A stretch of 64,000 nt of DNA from Apiospora phragmitis (taxonomy: Eukaryota; Ascomycota; Sordariomycetes; Amphisphaeriales; Apiosporaceae): the NCBI GenBank assembly GCA_038363925.1, contig JAQQWL010000011.1, positions 9,114,001 through 9,178,000 on the forward strand, read 5' to 3'. The translations under genes were made by a program, and so were the position numbers. Positions 22,991 through 34,527 of the stretch are shown here, in pieces. Position 1 is the stretch's first letter. Each line of letters starts with the position of its first letter. The notes below the pieces were generated by a model, which was given only the letters and a program-made list of their open reading frames with translations, did not search any database and was not told the DNA's origin.

Positions 22991-23016
22991 GTGGCCCGTG
23001 AGGGGGTGCTTTAGCT
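22991..23016 (-). repeat. Right terminal inverted repeat of F4
   Basis: 26 bp, exact inverse of the left repeat, followed by TA. A second GTGGCCCGT lies just inside it. Confidence 0.9.
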
Positions 23017-23071
23017 TATGAGCTTGCTAAATATCGGACTTAAATATCCTCAGGATTATGATATTCCTCCG

Positions 23072-23250
23072 AAACGCACCCGGAAACGCACACCGCGGCC
23101 ACGACTGCATCGAGGACACGCTGGCGGTGCGCGAGCTGGCGCTCTGGTGCCTCATGCACCCGGCGAGCCTCACGGCCTGGGGCCGGGCGATGCGCCCGGA
23201 GATCGCCGCAAAGGAACCTGCCGAGGGGGAGAAGCAATGCAAGGCGGGTG
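23072..23250 (+). pseudogene. Short coding-like relic of unknown gene
   Basis: Abutting the transposon end, a GC-rich stretch reads RGHDCIEDTLAVRELALWCL and then MHPASLTAWGRAMRPE in one frame. The composition looks like real protein, but the piece is only about 50-60 codons with no recognisable start, stop context or family. Probably the stub of a gene cut by the transposon. Confidence 0.3.
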
Positions 23251-23869
23251 TCTTCGGACTTCCAATTCTGACTCAATTTCTTTTGCTAGAGTTCGCCTCC
23301 TTCGACTTTTCTCCTGTTCTGTAGGAGATCGGGTCTTTAAGAATCTCATTAATGATTTTCACTCGAGCGTTGCATTCTTTGAGTTGTAGGTACACCTTTA
23401 GATACATTGCCAGTCGTGTCTTTGGTTCCTGAAACATTGTATGAGCATTACCTCAATCTTCCTGAATTATTTCCAACGCGAAGATCATGAGCTCCTTCTC
23501 TTGCAGAGCAAGGTTCTCCTAATCAATACCGTCAAATATTGAGGGGGTCATCTTTACGAATCGAGAGGTGGGAGGTTGTCAGAATTGTGAACCTCCTGAT
23601 TAACAGTCAAATAGAACGGCGCTTTCTCCTATTAATATGTAAGAGCTTCTCGTTATTTTATTATTAGCTGAATTACTTCCTTGCTTTGTCAGCACCGGTC
23701 TCCTAGAATTCGACCAAGGGGTTCAAAGTCTGATCACTTGAGAACTCTACTTCATTGAACTTGAGAACATGCTACACGGTGTTTGATTTATACCAATCTA
23801 TTTCAGTATGTTGCATATGGAGTGCCGATGGGTACTAGACCTCCACTATCTAATTGCTCCATCGTTGAG
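23251..23869. other. No gene recognised
   Basis: Ordinary single-copy-looking sequence with scattered stops in all frames. Confidence 0.4.
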
Positions 23870-24341
23870 CTATAGGTCTCGCCGACCAGATCTCAAGCGG
23901 CACGCTGAAGTTCCTGCTCATTCGCGTACTCGGCCTTGATGAATCGAACGACCTCGTATGCATGCCAGAACTAAACCTCCATCTCGTCATCGTGGGGGCC
24001 CGTCCAGGAGTAGTAGTAGCATGGCGCTTCGCATAGGCTCCCATCTGCGCAATGAAGCGAACCCAATGCTTCTCGGTCGACCATCCTGCCTTATTCGGGG
24101 CGGTCGTGCTGTCATAGGACGGGAAGTTCATGAGGGTGTGGGTGCCCAGCAGGTTCGTGACCGTGCTGTAACTAGCGTCCTCGTCCGCGTGGTGGCTCGC
24201 CAAATAGTCGCGGGCAAACCGCTCCTTGAAGGGCTGGACGCCTGCGCTCTCCAGCCAGGAGTTCAACTCGTCCATAGAAGTGAAGCCCAGTGTCTTTCTG
24301 AGCTCCTCGCGCAGCGATGCGAGGGTGTAGAAGGTCTCCAT
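23870..24341 (-). pseudogene. Hypothetical protein gene, frameshifted and with nonsense codons
   Basis: The minus strand opens at ATG 24341 with METFYTLASLREELRKTLGF, then WLESAGVQPFKERFARDYLA and STEKHWVRFIAQMG. The frame then changes near 24035; the sensible continuation is YYYSWTGPHDDEMEV-stop-FWHAYEVVRFIKAEYANEQ and, after a TGA, DLVGETYSSTMEQL. The TAG and TGA stops fit TGG-to-TAG and CGA-to-TGA transitions. Directly before the ATG is an acceptor-like TTTTTTACAG with branch-like GCTAAC, so an upstream exon or a 5' UTR intron is possible. I do not recognise the family. Confidence 0.5.
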
Positions 24342-24395
24342 CTGTAAAAAAGGGGTTAGCGTGTATTTTGGGGATATAGGGGGCCGATGCTACCA

Positions 24396-25117
24396 TAGCA
24401 ATGAGTTGGAGCAAATGATTTAGCAAGTTGTGCCTTGGTCGGCATTTATGTGAAGCTAGGCGGTGATTGAGTCTTGTTGCTTCTCGGAAGATATGTCGAG
24501 TGGTGCTTTGGCGATTAATGTAGAGCAAATAAGAAGGTTTAAGAATAGGGAAGACAAGGGTGCTATTATAAGTTCTAGATGTAGAGTGAATGCTGCCCTA
24601 GTATAGAATGTAGCAAGTACATAGGCTGTTGTGGAATACAGATGGTTGTATTCACGGACGGGGTTTTCGTCTTAGGACATTGTTGCTCAGGTACTTATCA
24701 ATCTGCTTAAATGTCGAGACTTTTATTTACTTCCCCTAGTCTAGGACAAGCTCATTCAATGCAATAATTTGCATGAATGTGTTAAGATAACAGTAAGTAG
24801 TGTTTCAGTTAATCGTTTAAAACACCATATCAGTTTTTGCTGATATACATGGCCCATAGGAACGACCTCAGAACTGGAGAGAAAGGGAAAATTCTATAAT
24901 GACCGAGACATGTAACAGCTTGGTTTGTAGGTGAGAATAAAGTGTTGGAAATGTCTTGCCTCGCGCCCTATAGAGAAAAACCAATGTCACGGCTTAGGGG
25001 CCTCTCTCAGGTATTCAACGACATCTATAAGTAGAGAAATTACGAAACCAGGTTGAAATATTAATAAAATGTGAGACACTCGCTCGTCAGTTACACTACT
25101 GAAATAATAATATACTC
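24396..25117. other. No gene recognised
   Basis: AT-moderate intergenic sequence between two broken genes; no long frame, repeat or RNA gene seen. Confidence 0.4.
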
Positions 25118-26020
25118 CTATGAGATAGCGAGATACAAGGTGGCGTCGACAGCAGAGACGATACCAAGCCAGAATCCAAGGGCTTTCAGTAAGACTTTAG
25201 TAGCATATTTGTCTGCCGCTTTGCCGTCGTTCACTCTTGGGAATGGTTCGCTAGGCACGGGCATATCCAAGAATTGACACAGAGGGCCCCATCCGTCGTT
25301 GAGATCCATCTCGAGCAGTTGTCCCGCGGGCACAAGTGCTGCCACTTTCTTGTAGTGAGCTTCCAAGATGTCTGCAGGCCGGGTATCACGCACAATGGCC
25401 AGCTGGCTGGTAAATCTGCAAACCCGTCACTAAGAAAGAACTTACGAGGACCTCCATGCTGGATCAGGTCGGAGGGAGTAGCCGTGTCCGCGTCTAGGCC
25501 AGCGAGGCGCAAGGTGGAACGGCTATAGACGCTCGCAAATGTCGCGAGGTGGCGCCATCCCGGAACCGGCGAGAGGTCGATGCCGAACCACCACGGCGTC
25601 GTCCTGGTGGTGACGGCCTTGATGCTAGCCCACCACCGCTGCGGATCTCTCCGGACGTGCACGACTTTGGCGCCGGGGTACAGCTCCATAATTTCCGGCA
25701 TAAAGTCGGACGGCGGCATATCTGTCGTGGCCACGAAGCCGGCGGTCGCTTTTCGGACCAGCTTCAGGGTCTCTTCTTTATTCCCCGCTTCCCTGGCCTC
25801 GTAGGCTCTGATCCACGTGCCACAGTAGTCTAAGAAGTTGTCAGCCGATCAAAACAAACCTTTTACCTCTCGTCCTTAGTTGAAGTTCACTTGCCATCAT
25901 CTCGCGTCAAAATCTGGGTACCTCCGTGGCAGACTGGTCCATCAACTAGCTTTTCTAAAGCCAGTGACATGGACAAAGTCCCCGTTCAGGAAACACCTGC
26001 TGAAATCACCCGAACCTTCT
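25118..26020 (-). pseudogene. Sulfotransferase-family P-loop protein relic
   Basis: On the minus strand, exon 1 (about 26017 to 25868) reads KKVRVISAGVS-stop-TGTLSMSLALEKL and HGGTQILTRDDGK-stop. These are the P-loop and following helix of the fungal sulfotransferase-like NTPase family (Pfam Sulfotransferase_4 type). After a small intron with branch GCTGAC and acceptor TTCTTAG, exon 2 (from about 25826) gives YCGTWIRAYEAREAGNKEE, PPSDFMPEIMELYPGAKVV, RRDPQRWWASIKAVTTRTTP and RLAGLDADTATPSDLIQHGG. The frame then shifts near 25440. The C-terminus (LLEMDLNDGWGPLCQFLDMP) reads in another frame to a stop at 25118. TGA in the P-loop fits CGA-to-TGA. Relatives are often hypothetical genes in secondary-metabolite loci. 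Confidence 0.75.
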
Positions 26021-26496
26021 TGGAAGGATCCGTGGGACAGATGCAGTTCCACCCATACTGTCGACGATGCGGCTTCGATGCCAATCTGACTTGCTGTTGG
26101 CGGAAGGGTACTGCTAGGGGAAAGTGTTGAGGAAAGGTAGAAACCCGATCGAGTTGAACCATGACTTGGAGGGGCGAGCCATCATCAGCACATGAGGCCG
26201 CTTAGGAATCGAATGGCATGAGAAAATGACGTGAGCACAGTGGCATTAGCTCCTTCGAAGGTCTGTTTAGTGTAATGCTCGCTGAGATGATTGGGTGCTG
26301 TCGCTGCAAGATAATCCGGCAGTTTCTATTGGTTCGAATCTACTTAGCAGCCTCCACCATTCGCGGATAGCTGCTTTGGTATGACAGTGCAAGGGTTATA
26401 GTAGTACGTTGGGCTCTCAGGGGTAATTTAACCACCTTTGGTTTGAGTGTTCCCATATATTCTGACAATTGGGCTCATCATGACCCAAAGAGTTTT
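26021..26496. other. No gene recognised; left flank of the copia insertion
   Basis: Unmutated single-copy-looking DNA that ends in the GTATT target duplicate (26497-26501) of the copia element. Confidence 0.4.
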
Positions 26497-26501
26497 GTAT
26501 T

Positions 26502-26704
26502 TGTTAGAACAGCCACTCCAGGGGCTTCCAGCACCTCTTGAAAGGGGCGTCACGTGCGTGCGACGCACGGATTATTAGCCTTTCGTACGAGAAGGTAAGC
26601 GTTGGCGGCTTCCCGCTAATTAATAGATAGAGGAGATAAATAGAATATAAGTATTATTTTAATTTTTATATAATATATATATATATTAAAAAGCTTATTT
26701 AATA
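26502..26704 (+). repeat. 5' LTR of copia element E
   Basis: It begins TGTTAGAACAGCCACTCCAG. The first half keeps GC-rich sequence, the second half is AT-mutated compared with the 3' copy. Confidence 0.92.
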
Positions 26705-29700
26705 TTAATTAATAATTATATAAAATAATTATAAATTAATAAAAGTAAAGAAACGGTTTTATATTAATATATAAATAGGGTAACCGTATTAAGTAGCTTA
26801 AAAAGATTCTTAAATCTTTAAAAAAAAGTGAAGCTATTTCTTTTATACGAAGTTTAAATTTTATTTCTTTTAAAGCGAATATTAAAAAAAAGAAATTAAG
26901 TTATAATACGGTTAAAAAATTAATTAAATTATATATTATTTTATATTTAAAAATAATATCGTATAAATTAATTAAATAATACTTTAATAATAACGTTTAT
27001 TTTTAATACTTTTTAATTAGGCTAGGACCTTAATACCGAACAACTTAAAGTCCCTTAAACGTTCGAAACACTTAAAAACGAACCCGAAATTATATATAAA
27101 GAAGCTATAGCGATTACGAGAATAAAACTCGGGGTTTAAAAGGTAAATACCGACCTCGAAAAATAGGACGACGAGCCGGACCCGATATTATCCGAAGCGA
27201 CGAAAAAAGAATTAATAATATACGCCGTATAATACCTTTATAATTATTATTTTTTAAAATTATAAAAAATACTTTTACGAAATAATTCGCTTATAATTTC
27301 GCTAAATAAATAAAAAAAGCATTTAAAAATATTAATTATACGTTTTTAAAAACTTTTTTTATATATTTAAAAAAGAACGGAATTAATACCCCCGATAATA
27401 ATATAATAACCGGGAAGTTAATAGAGCTTATTATATACCGACGTACCCTATCGCCTAAGCCGGAATAATAACGTTAACCCCCGACCGTTTAAAGAGAGAG
27501 TATTATACAGAACTTAATAAAATAACCGGCCGAAAATTATATAATAAAATAAGAGACGCGGGAAACCTGTACGGCATAACCGGCCGTATAATTAAACCCC
27601 GATTATTAGTATCCCTCTTTCCCGGCTACGTATCCCGGTATACTTAGTATTAAAGCCTCTTAAAATATCGTTTTTTTTTTATTCTTAGCTAGATATTTAA
27701 CGTTAATATATAAACGTTTAATTCGATATATATTATTATATATAATATTTTATTAATTCGAATTATTTATAATAAAAAAATAAATAGTATTAAAATTATT
27801 TTATTTTTTAAAATATAGAAAAAGATTAATAATTATACCGACGTATTATATAATATTTTTACCGATAAAGTACGACTCTTTATTAAGACCTACCGCCGAT
27901 TAGATATTTCGGAACATTAGTATTACGCGATTTTTCTAGATATCCTAGCCGGCCGTACGGTAGACTTTTATTTAAATTATATCGGTTTAAATAAAAAATA
28001 GGACTAAATATATATTAATTTCGATAAATATTTTAATAATTTAGTAACCTATATTTAATATTATACGAATTAAACGAATATTATATTTATATAATTAAAA
28101 GTGGAAAACCTTAAGAAATTATTTTTAGAAATCCTAGAAATATTATTTAATAAGTTAACCCGCGTATAACGAGCTTTCGGAATAGAATTTTAAAGAGAAA
28201 AGCACCTCTATACTTCTGTTATACAAGCCTGCCGAGGAGTTCTTAAGCTCGAACCGGCCCTTATCCACCGGTAGCTGACGTACGAGGGTCTATTCTCTAA
28301 CCTCCGAGCCTCGTTAAGTACCGCGATAGACCGAAAAATAATAACCGGCTACTTAACGGAAGGATTACCGCTAGAAATAATTTTTAAAGCGTATATAATT
28401 AATAGACGCTTTATTAATAATTATACGAGAAGAAATAGGCCGTTTTATAATAATAAACCTTTTTATAGAAATAAACCGGCATTTTTTAATAACCGGAATT
28501 AATAAATAATAATACCGTTTCGACCTAGATTAACGTATAGAAATAAGCCGTTTTAAAGAAAAACGTGCTAAATTTATTAAAAATAGGGATATTAATTAAT
28601 AAATTATTCGTTTAAAAAGTAATCTTAGGCACGAACCTAATACTTTTAAGCGTACGAAATTATCGAATAAAATCCCTTTATATTAAAAAAATACGAAATA
28701 TTTATATAAAATTAAAAAAGATTATAAAAAAACTTTAATAACGAGGAAAACTATAATTATATTAATTTAAAGAATATATAATAAAGAATTATTTACTTAA
28801 CGGACGTTACGTTCTTTTACCGGCTTATAAAAAAGGATATCTATTTTTTAAAACTTATTGTATAAGCGGATTAATTTAATTTAAACGGTTAATATAACTA
28901 GGTATACCAGGGTGAATTCTGAGATACCGGTGTTATATAGCTTTTAATAATCGGCAAGCTTTAAGCCGAAGCTTATATATAAGAGAACCCGGATACCTAG
29001 ATCGACTAGATTTTTAAATCGGCCGAAATTAAATTCGGTAACTTATTTTTAATATTATTAATCGATACCTTTAATATATAGAACTAATTAAGAACGATAA
29101 AATATTATATTTTTAAAACTTAAACCCTTTTTTTATTATTATTATATAATATTAATAAATTTAAAACGTATTATAATAATATTTTTAATATTATTATATA
29201 AATTAATAAAAAGATACTCCCGATTATTAAAAAATAAGGATATTCGTTTTTTAACGTTAATTATATAGAAGCGACGGTATACCTTATTAAAATATAATTT
29301 TAGTACCTTTACCGTTAGTTCGGATATCCTGTACGGAGAGGCTGTATAACCTCTTAAAGAATACTAGTTATAATAACGTTAAAATTTCCGTCCTCGATAA
29401 AATTTAGAAATTCTACTTTTAGTATTAAACGTACGACCCGGTATTACGACGGTTTAAATTCTTATTTTAAAACTTATACGATTTTAATTATAAGATCGTT
29501 ATTAATATTATATATATTAATAAATAAAACGTATTATATATTATTAATATTAATATATTTTTTTAAATAATTATATTTTTAAAATTATTTAATATACGAA
29601 ATATTTAAAATACGTTTTATAAATATTAAATATATATTTATTAAAGCTTTTCGAATAATATTTCATATAATCCCGGAATTTATTTTTAAGGGGAGTTCCG

Positions 29701-32126
29701 GAATTATATATGAGTAATAAGAATTATATATAAATAAATATTAATCGAAGCTTATTAAGTAATAGGAAAGATTGAGAAAAACGTACGCTCCGTTTTACCG
29801 AGCGTATAATATCCTATAAAAAGAGCTAAGTAATTATATAGACTTGGAGACGGTTTTTTAAATAGCGGTAAAAGCTTTAAATAATATTACCGGCCCGGAT
29901 AGGCTCGTTTTAATACTTTTTATTTTCGGAGTATATCTTTAAATTAATACGAGTTCGCTTTTATCGTTAGAAATCTAAGCGAGAGCGGAGGTTATACGAA
30001 AAGCGATAAAAATATTATAAAATATTTAAGTAAAGGTTAATATTAACCGAGCTTTAAATACCTAGAGCGGACCGTATATTTACGATATTTTTATATTCCC
30101 GTTCCGTATAGAGGTTTCTATATGGCGAAAAAAAGGAGGATAAACCGGACCGTACCTGATCGCCGTAATCGAAAATTATATAATCCGAGTTAATATATTA
30201 GATAGTTTAAAGGAATTCCGGGTTATTTAAATTAAATTATATTTTTAAAAACTTAAAAAATTTATAAAAAATATAAAAAGCGAGGATAGTATTATTTTTA
30301 AAATAGAGGACGATATTATTTCCGAAATAAAAGACGTTATTATTATAAAGTAGCTCGAAACTCCTACGTAATAAAATTAAAGCTAACCTTAAAAATATCT
30401 ATTTCTATATAACTTTTTAATAATATTCTTTATTTAAAAAGAATATAAAAATTACGATTTAACCGTTAAGTTTTAAAAAAATAACATAATTACGGTTTTC
30501 GGAACCTCTTTTTTAAAAATTAAATACGGAAAAAATAAATAACCTCGCCGTATAAGGGGTATTCGAGTTTATCCGATTTAACCCGAAGGTTTATAATAAT
30601 TACCGGATTTTTAAAACCCGGCTTATACGAGAGATTAAAAGAAAGAATATTAAATTATACGAGAAATCTAGGCTCGTTATTTAAAAATATGAAGATATAA
30701 AAAAGAGAAAATCTTTATTTAATTATTAATAATTTAAAGAATAAATTAAAAACTAATATTTATATTAAGATTAACTTTTATTTAAAACTTTAGAGCTTAT
30801 AAAGAATTATGGGATATTATTTAAGCGTATATTTAATTATATAATAAACTTATTTATATAATATATACGAAGCTTTTAAAAAAGTTCGAGTTTTAATATT
30901 TTAAAAAAATATTTTTATAAATTATATTATTATTATATAATTTAATAAAATCCGAATTATATTAATTTAAAACGTATTATAAATATTATATATAAAATTT
31001 AAAAATAACGGTTTTTATATATAATTTTTATTTATTTTTTATAAACGACGGCTTAAAAACTTTTAAAATTATTACTATATAAATTAATAATATTTTTAGT
31101 TTCGTTATAAGCTTTTTTTTTAAAAAAAAAAATAAAAAATTAATAAAAATAACGTTCTATACGAAACCGAAAGAGACCTTAATAAAAAATACGCCCGTAA
31201 AATTTAACGGAAATAAGATCTTATTAAAAATATATAATATCTTTTTTTAATAAAAAGGATAAATTAAATAACTTTAGTTTATAAATTTAAAAATTATCGA
31301 TTAAAATTAATAATATATTTTTTAATATATAAAAAAAGTATATATCGTTTTAATTTATTAATTAAAAATAATATATAACTTATTAATTATAATTTAGATA
31401 TAAACTTTTAAAAACGAAAATATCGAGTACTTAAATACCCGAATTATTTAATAAATTAAGAATTTAATATAAAAATTTTAATATAATTTTTTTAATTTCT
31501 AATATATAAAGATATATATTTTTATTTACGGTTTATTTATAAATAATAAAGATTTAATTTTTTAATTCGGGTATTTTATTATATTTAATTAAAAGATTAA
31601 ACGTATAAAAAACCGATTCGAAATTTAAAATAATATTATTTATTAAAGTTTAATAAAATATAAAAAAGTTATTCGAAACGTATTTATTAATAAATTATAT
31701 AGAATAATTTTTAATATTAATAACGGTATTATATTAAATATAATATTTAAAAAAATTATATAAAGTTTAAAATTTTAAGAAATTTTAATAATTTTTTATA
31801 TAAACTCGAAGTTTTTATATAAATATTTAATAAAGCTTAATATAATAAATAAAAAACGATTAATAATTAATATTATATTATTTTATGAATTATATAAAAA
31901 AAAAGAAATAATAGAGATTTATTAAATAAACGAACGGGATAACCCGGTGGACGCTTTTATAAAGAAATTTTTAAATAAAGTTTTTAAATAATTTATTTTA
32001 ATAAATAAATTAATTATATAAATAAAAGCGTATATTAAAAAGCTTCGCTTATATAATAAGTAAGCGAAAAGTAAAGAATAAAAAAGAAGGAGGGAGGATT
32101 TTCTTTTTAAAAAGAAAAACTGCTAA

Positions 32127-32329
32127 TATTAAAATAGCTACTTTAAAAACTTTTAACACCTCTTAAAAGGGGCGTTATGTATGTGTAACGCACGGATTAT
32201 TAGCCCCTCGTACGAGAAGGTAAGCGCTGGCGGCTTCCCGCTAGTTAATAGATAAAGGAGACAGATAGAATATAAGCACCGTTTCAACCCCTACGCAGCG
32301 TACGTACGTATTAGAAAGCCTATTTAACA
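32127..32329 (+). repeat. 3' LTR of copia element E
   Basis: Same length as the 5' copy. Here the first part is AT-mutated and the outer end (CCCCTACGCAGCGTACGTAC ... TTTAACA) is intact, giving the best view of the original LTR 3' end. Confidence 0.92.
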
Positions 32330-32334
32330 GTATT

Positions 32335-32837
32335 TAATAGTTAAGTATGTTATTGTAAGTGATACAATCTAATATGTGGCAAAAGTGTGCCACAACGATT
32401 CCACCAAACCGTTTGCCATAGATATACAGTTAGTATAGGGGACTTAATCGGTTAGGCGAGCAAGTCATAACTGGCCAAGCAACTGATATAGAGGAAGTGT
32501 CTGACTGATACGCGGTACGTTCAAATGCAGTCACTTTAAACATCAGACTGAGTTACATGCTCCATCTATAGGCTCGGACGTGGAGTCAACCTACTATTAC
32601 CGACAAGAGACGATACAATTGGGACAAATAAACCTCAGCGGGCCGTCCCGTAAGACATGCAGCAGCATACGGATATATTCAAATTCAAAGTGAACGCATT
32701 CAAGTTGCATGCTCCAACAAGATGCAATTACGAGCGATTACGACTAGGTATTATTTAGAGTCTCTACTATGTACTCAGGTAGATATGTAGGTAGTGTGAT
32801 TTCAGGTTAAACTCTCTTCTCCTCTCCATTCCCTGCT
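32335..32837. other. No gene seen; spacer 3' of the FAD oxidoreductase
   Basis: Single-copy-looking sequence holding at most the 3' UTR of the minus-strand gene that ends at 32838. Confidence 0.4.
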
Positions 32838-34405
32838 TCACATCTTGAACCCGCCGGTCCGGCTCACCCACAACCCCTGGGGATCCAGCTCTTCACGCAC
32901 GCGCCGAGCCAGCGCGGCGTTCTCGGGCCGGAGGCGGCCGAAGTAGTCCTGGCGGAAGTAGCCGTCGTTCATGAAGATAGGCAGGTAGGCGTCGGCAGGC
33001 AGCTTGCCCTGGCCCTGGAAGTCGCGGACGCGGCCCGCGAGGCCGTTGTACGTGTCCTGCATGGCCTGGTCGACCTTGTCGAAGTCGGACGGGATCCAGA
33101 AGCTGTAGTCGTACTCGAAGATGATGCGGTCGACGCCGTCGTCCAAGTCCAGCAGGTCGCCGCCCTGGGCCCGCGCCTTGGCCGCGAGCCGCTTCGGCAT
33201 TGGCTGGAACGCCACGCTCGCGACCAGGCCCGTCACCGGCAGCACCCCCGAGCTCACGTTGCGCCACGAGTCCAGGTACGAGCCCATGATCTCGGCGCCG
33301 TCCTCCTTGCTCGGCAGCGGCGTCGTCTCGGTGCCGATGGTGTAGACGCTGCCGCGCAGGACGGCCCAGTTGTTGCCGGTCAGGAGGTCCGCGTAGCTCT
33401 GCGTCTTGACGCTCTTGAGCAGAGGGCCGACGTCGGTGAAGTTGCTGAAGGTCCCCGCCGGGGGCTCGGGCCCGTTGTAGTAGACGAACAGGATCCAGAT
33501 GTCGAGCAGGCCGCCGACGGTGGTCTCGGCCGTCAGGATGATGGCGGCCTTCTCGTCCGGGTAGTACTCGGTAAAGTCGCGGACGGCTGCGAGCAGCTTC
33601 TTATTGTTCTCCTCGGTCGCGGCGAAGGTGTAGTGGCCGCCCCAGACGTCGCCCTGCGGGTAGGCCTTGAGGGTGTATGCCGTTACGATGCCGAAGGCGT
33701 TGCCGCTCCCCTGCAGCGCCTTGTGGATGTCCGGGTGGCTCTCGGCCGTGACCGTGATCATGGTTGAGTTGGCCAGGACCAGCTCGTACGCGACCACGCT
33801 GTTGGCGGCCCACCCGTACTCGGTGCTCATGAAGCTGAGACCACCTACGTCACGTGCAGTTAGCAAACATGGCCCTCGGCTTAGGGACGACAAAAATAAG
33901 TAAATTAAAACTTGGACTCACCTCCGAGGAGATAACCACCAACACCGACATTGCCGATACGCCCGCCGACGGCGGAGTAACCGGTCCCGTCGAGCTTCTT
34001 GGCGACGTCATCCCAGCGGTTGCCGGGCCCGACGCGCACCGTCTCGCTCGCCTTGTCGAAGATAACCTCGTCGAGGTGCTTGGTGGAGATGAGCGGGCCC
34101 CCGTCGACGCTGGCGAAGTAGTTGTTGGGGTTGTGGCCGCCCGACTTGATAGCGAAGGTCTCGTTATTGTCGCGCAGGATGGAGACGAGGGCCTGGACCT
34201 CGCTCGGGCTCTTGGGGAAGAGGATGCACGAGGGCTTGAGCGCGTTGGTGCAGGCCGCGGACCAGTACTCCTGCTGCTCGTTGGTGTAGTCGATGGAGAA
34301 GCGCTCGTTGACCTGGATGTTGGTCGTGTCCTTCACTGTGTCGCACGTGTTGGCGGCGAGGGCGAGCGCCGCGGCGAACAGACCCAGCAGGACCTTGGAA
34401 GCCAT
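32838..34405 (-). CDS. Secreted BBE-type FAD-binding oxidoreductase (intact)
   Basis: Two exons, 34405-33922 and 33844-32838, join across a 77-bp intron (GTGAGT donor, GCTAAC branch, CGTAG acceptor) to give 496 residues. The junction restores GGYLLGGGLSFMS. Residues 1-20 form a signal peptide (MASKVLLGLFAAALALAANT). The FAD-binding PCMH domain follows, with SGGHNPN (His91, expected flavin attachment) and GGRIGNVGVGGYLLGGG. The second attachment cysteine of bicovalent members is missing: YGWAANSV has alanine where relatives have YGWACDNV. The C-terminus has the substrate and BBE-like domains (NDGYFRQDYFG). It should oxidise a small alcohol or phenolic substrate outside the cell or in the secretory route; substrate unknown. 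It is the only intact member among three such genes here. Confidence 0.9.
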
Positions 34406-34513
34406 GGTGGTGGGGGAAGAAGAAGAAGGGAAGAGGTGGGAAGGCTGAAGAGCAGAGGGATAGGAAAGGAACGACAGCCGATACAGCAGATCTGTAGAGA
34501 TCTGGGTCGACGG

Positions 34514-34527
34514 ATATATATATATAC
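34514..34527 (-). promoter_or_regulatory. Possible TATA element of the FAD oxidoreductase
   Basis: An alternating AT run (TATATATATATA) lies 109-122 bp upstream of the ATG at 34405. The position suits a fungal core promoter, but it could be a simple repeat. Confidence 0.3.

Larger units (their letters stand above)
20427..23016 (-). mobile_element. Fot1/pogo DNA transposon F4 (different family), with solo LTR inside
   Basis: Perfect 26-bp terminal inverted repeats (20427-20452 and 22991-23016, starting AGCTAAAGCACCCCCTCACG) are flanked by TA at 20425-20426 and 23017-23018. The minus strand carries a RIP-broken pogo transposase. It includes ITTLKYIGCDEVPLPPLVIF about 22.21-22.26 kb, WISN-IALD-like about 22.11 kb and a VILI-NNYKSYTNNNF tract about 22.0 kb. 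The C-terminal part runs on to about 20.5 kb (IRRAKRRLKGRVVYEDKAS). Without the 656-bp LTR and one copy of its duplication the element is about 1929 bp, the usual Fot1 size. The subterminal repeat GTGGCCCGT occurs twice near the right end. Confidence 0.9.
26502..32329 (+). mobile_element. Complete Ty1/copia LTR retrotransposon E (5828 bp), RIP-inactivated
   Basis: Two 203-bp LTRs, TG start and CA/TA end, are flanked by a perfect 5-bp duplication GTATT (26497-26501, 32330-32334). The interior is strongly AT-mutated, but the pol order is visible on the plus strand. A gag-like region lies around 28.2-28.5 kb (ACRGVLKLEPALIHR). Pre-integrase and zinc-binding region follows at about 29.2-29.4 kb (YLYR-FGYPVRR). 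RT lies about 30.5-31.2 kb, and RNase H about 31.5-31.95 kb is collinear with copia B. A purine-rich tract (AAGAAGGAGGGAGGA, 32083-32097) precedes the 3' LTR. No open frame of useful length survives. Only the outer edges of the LTRs escaped RIP. Confidence 0.92.
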
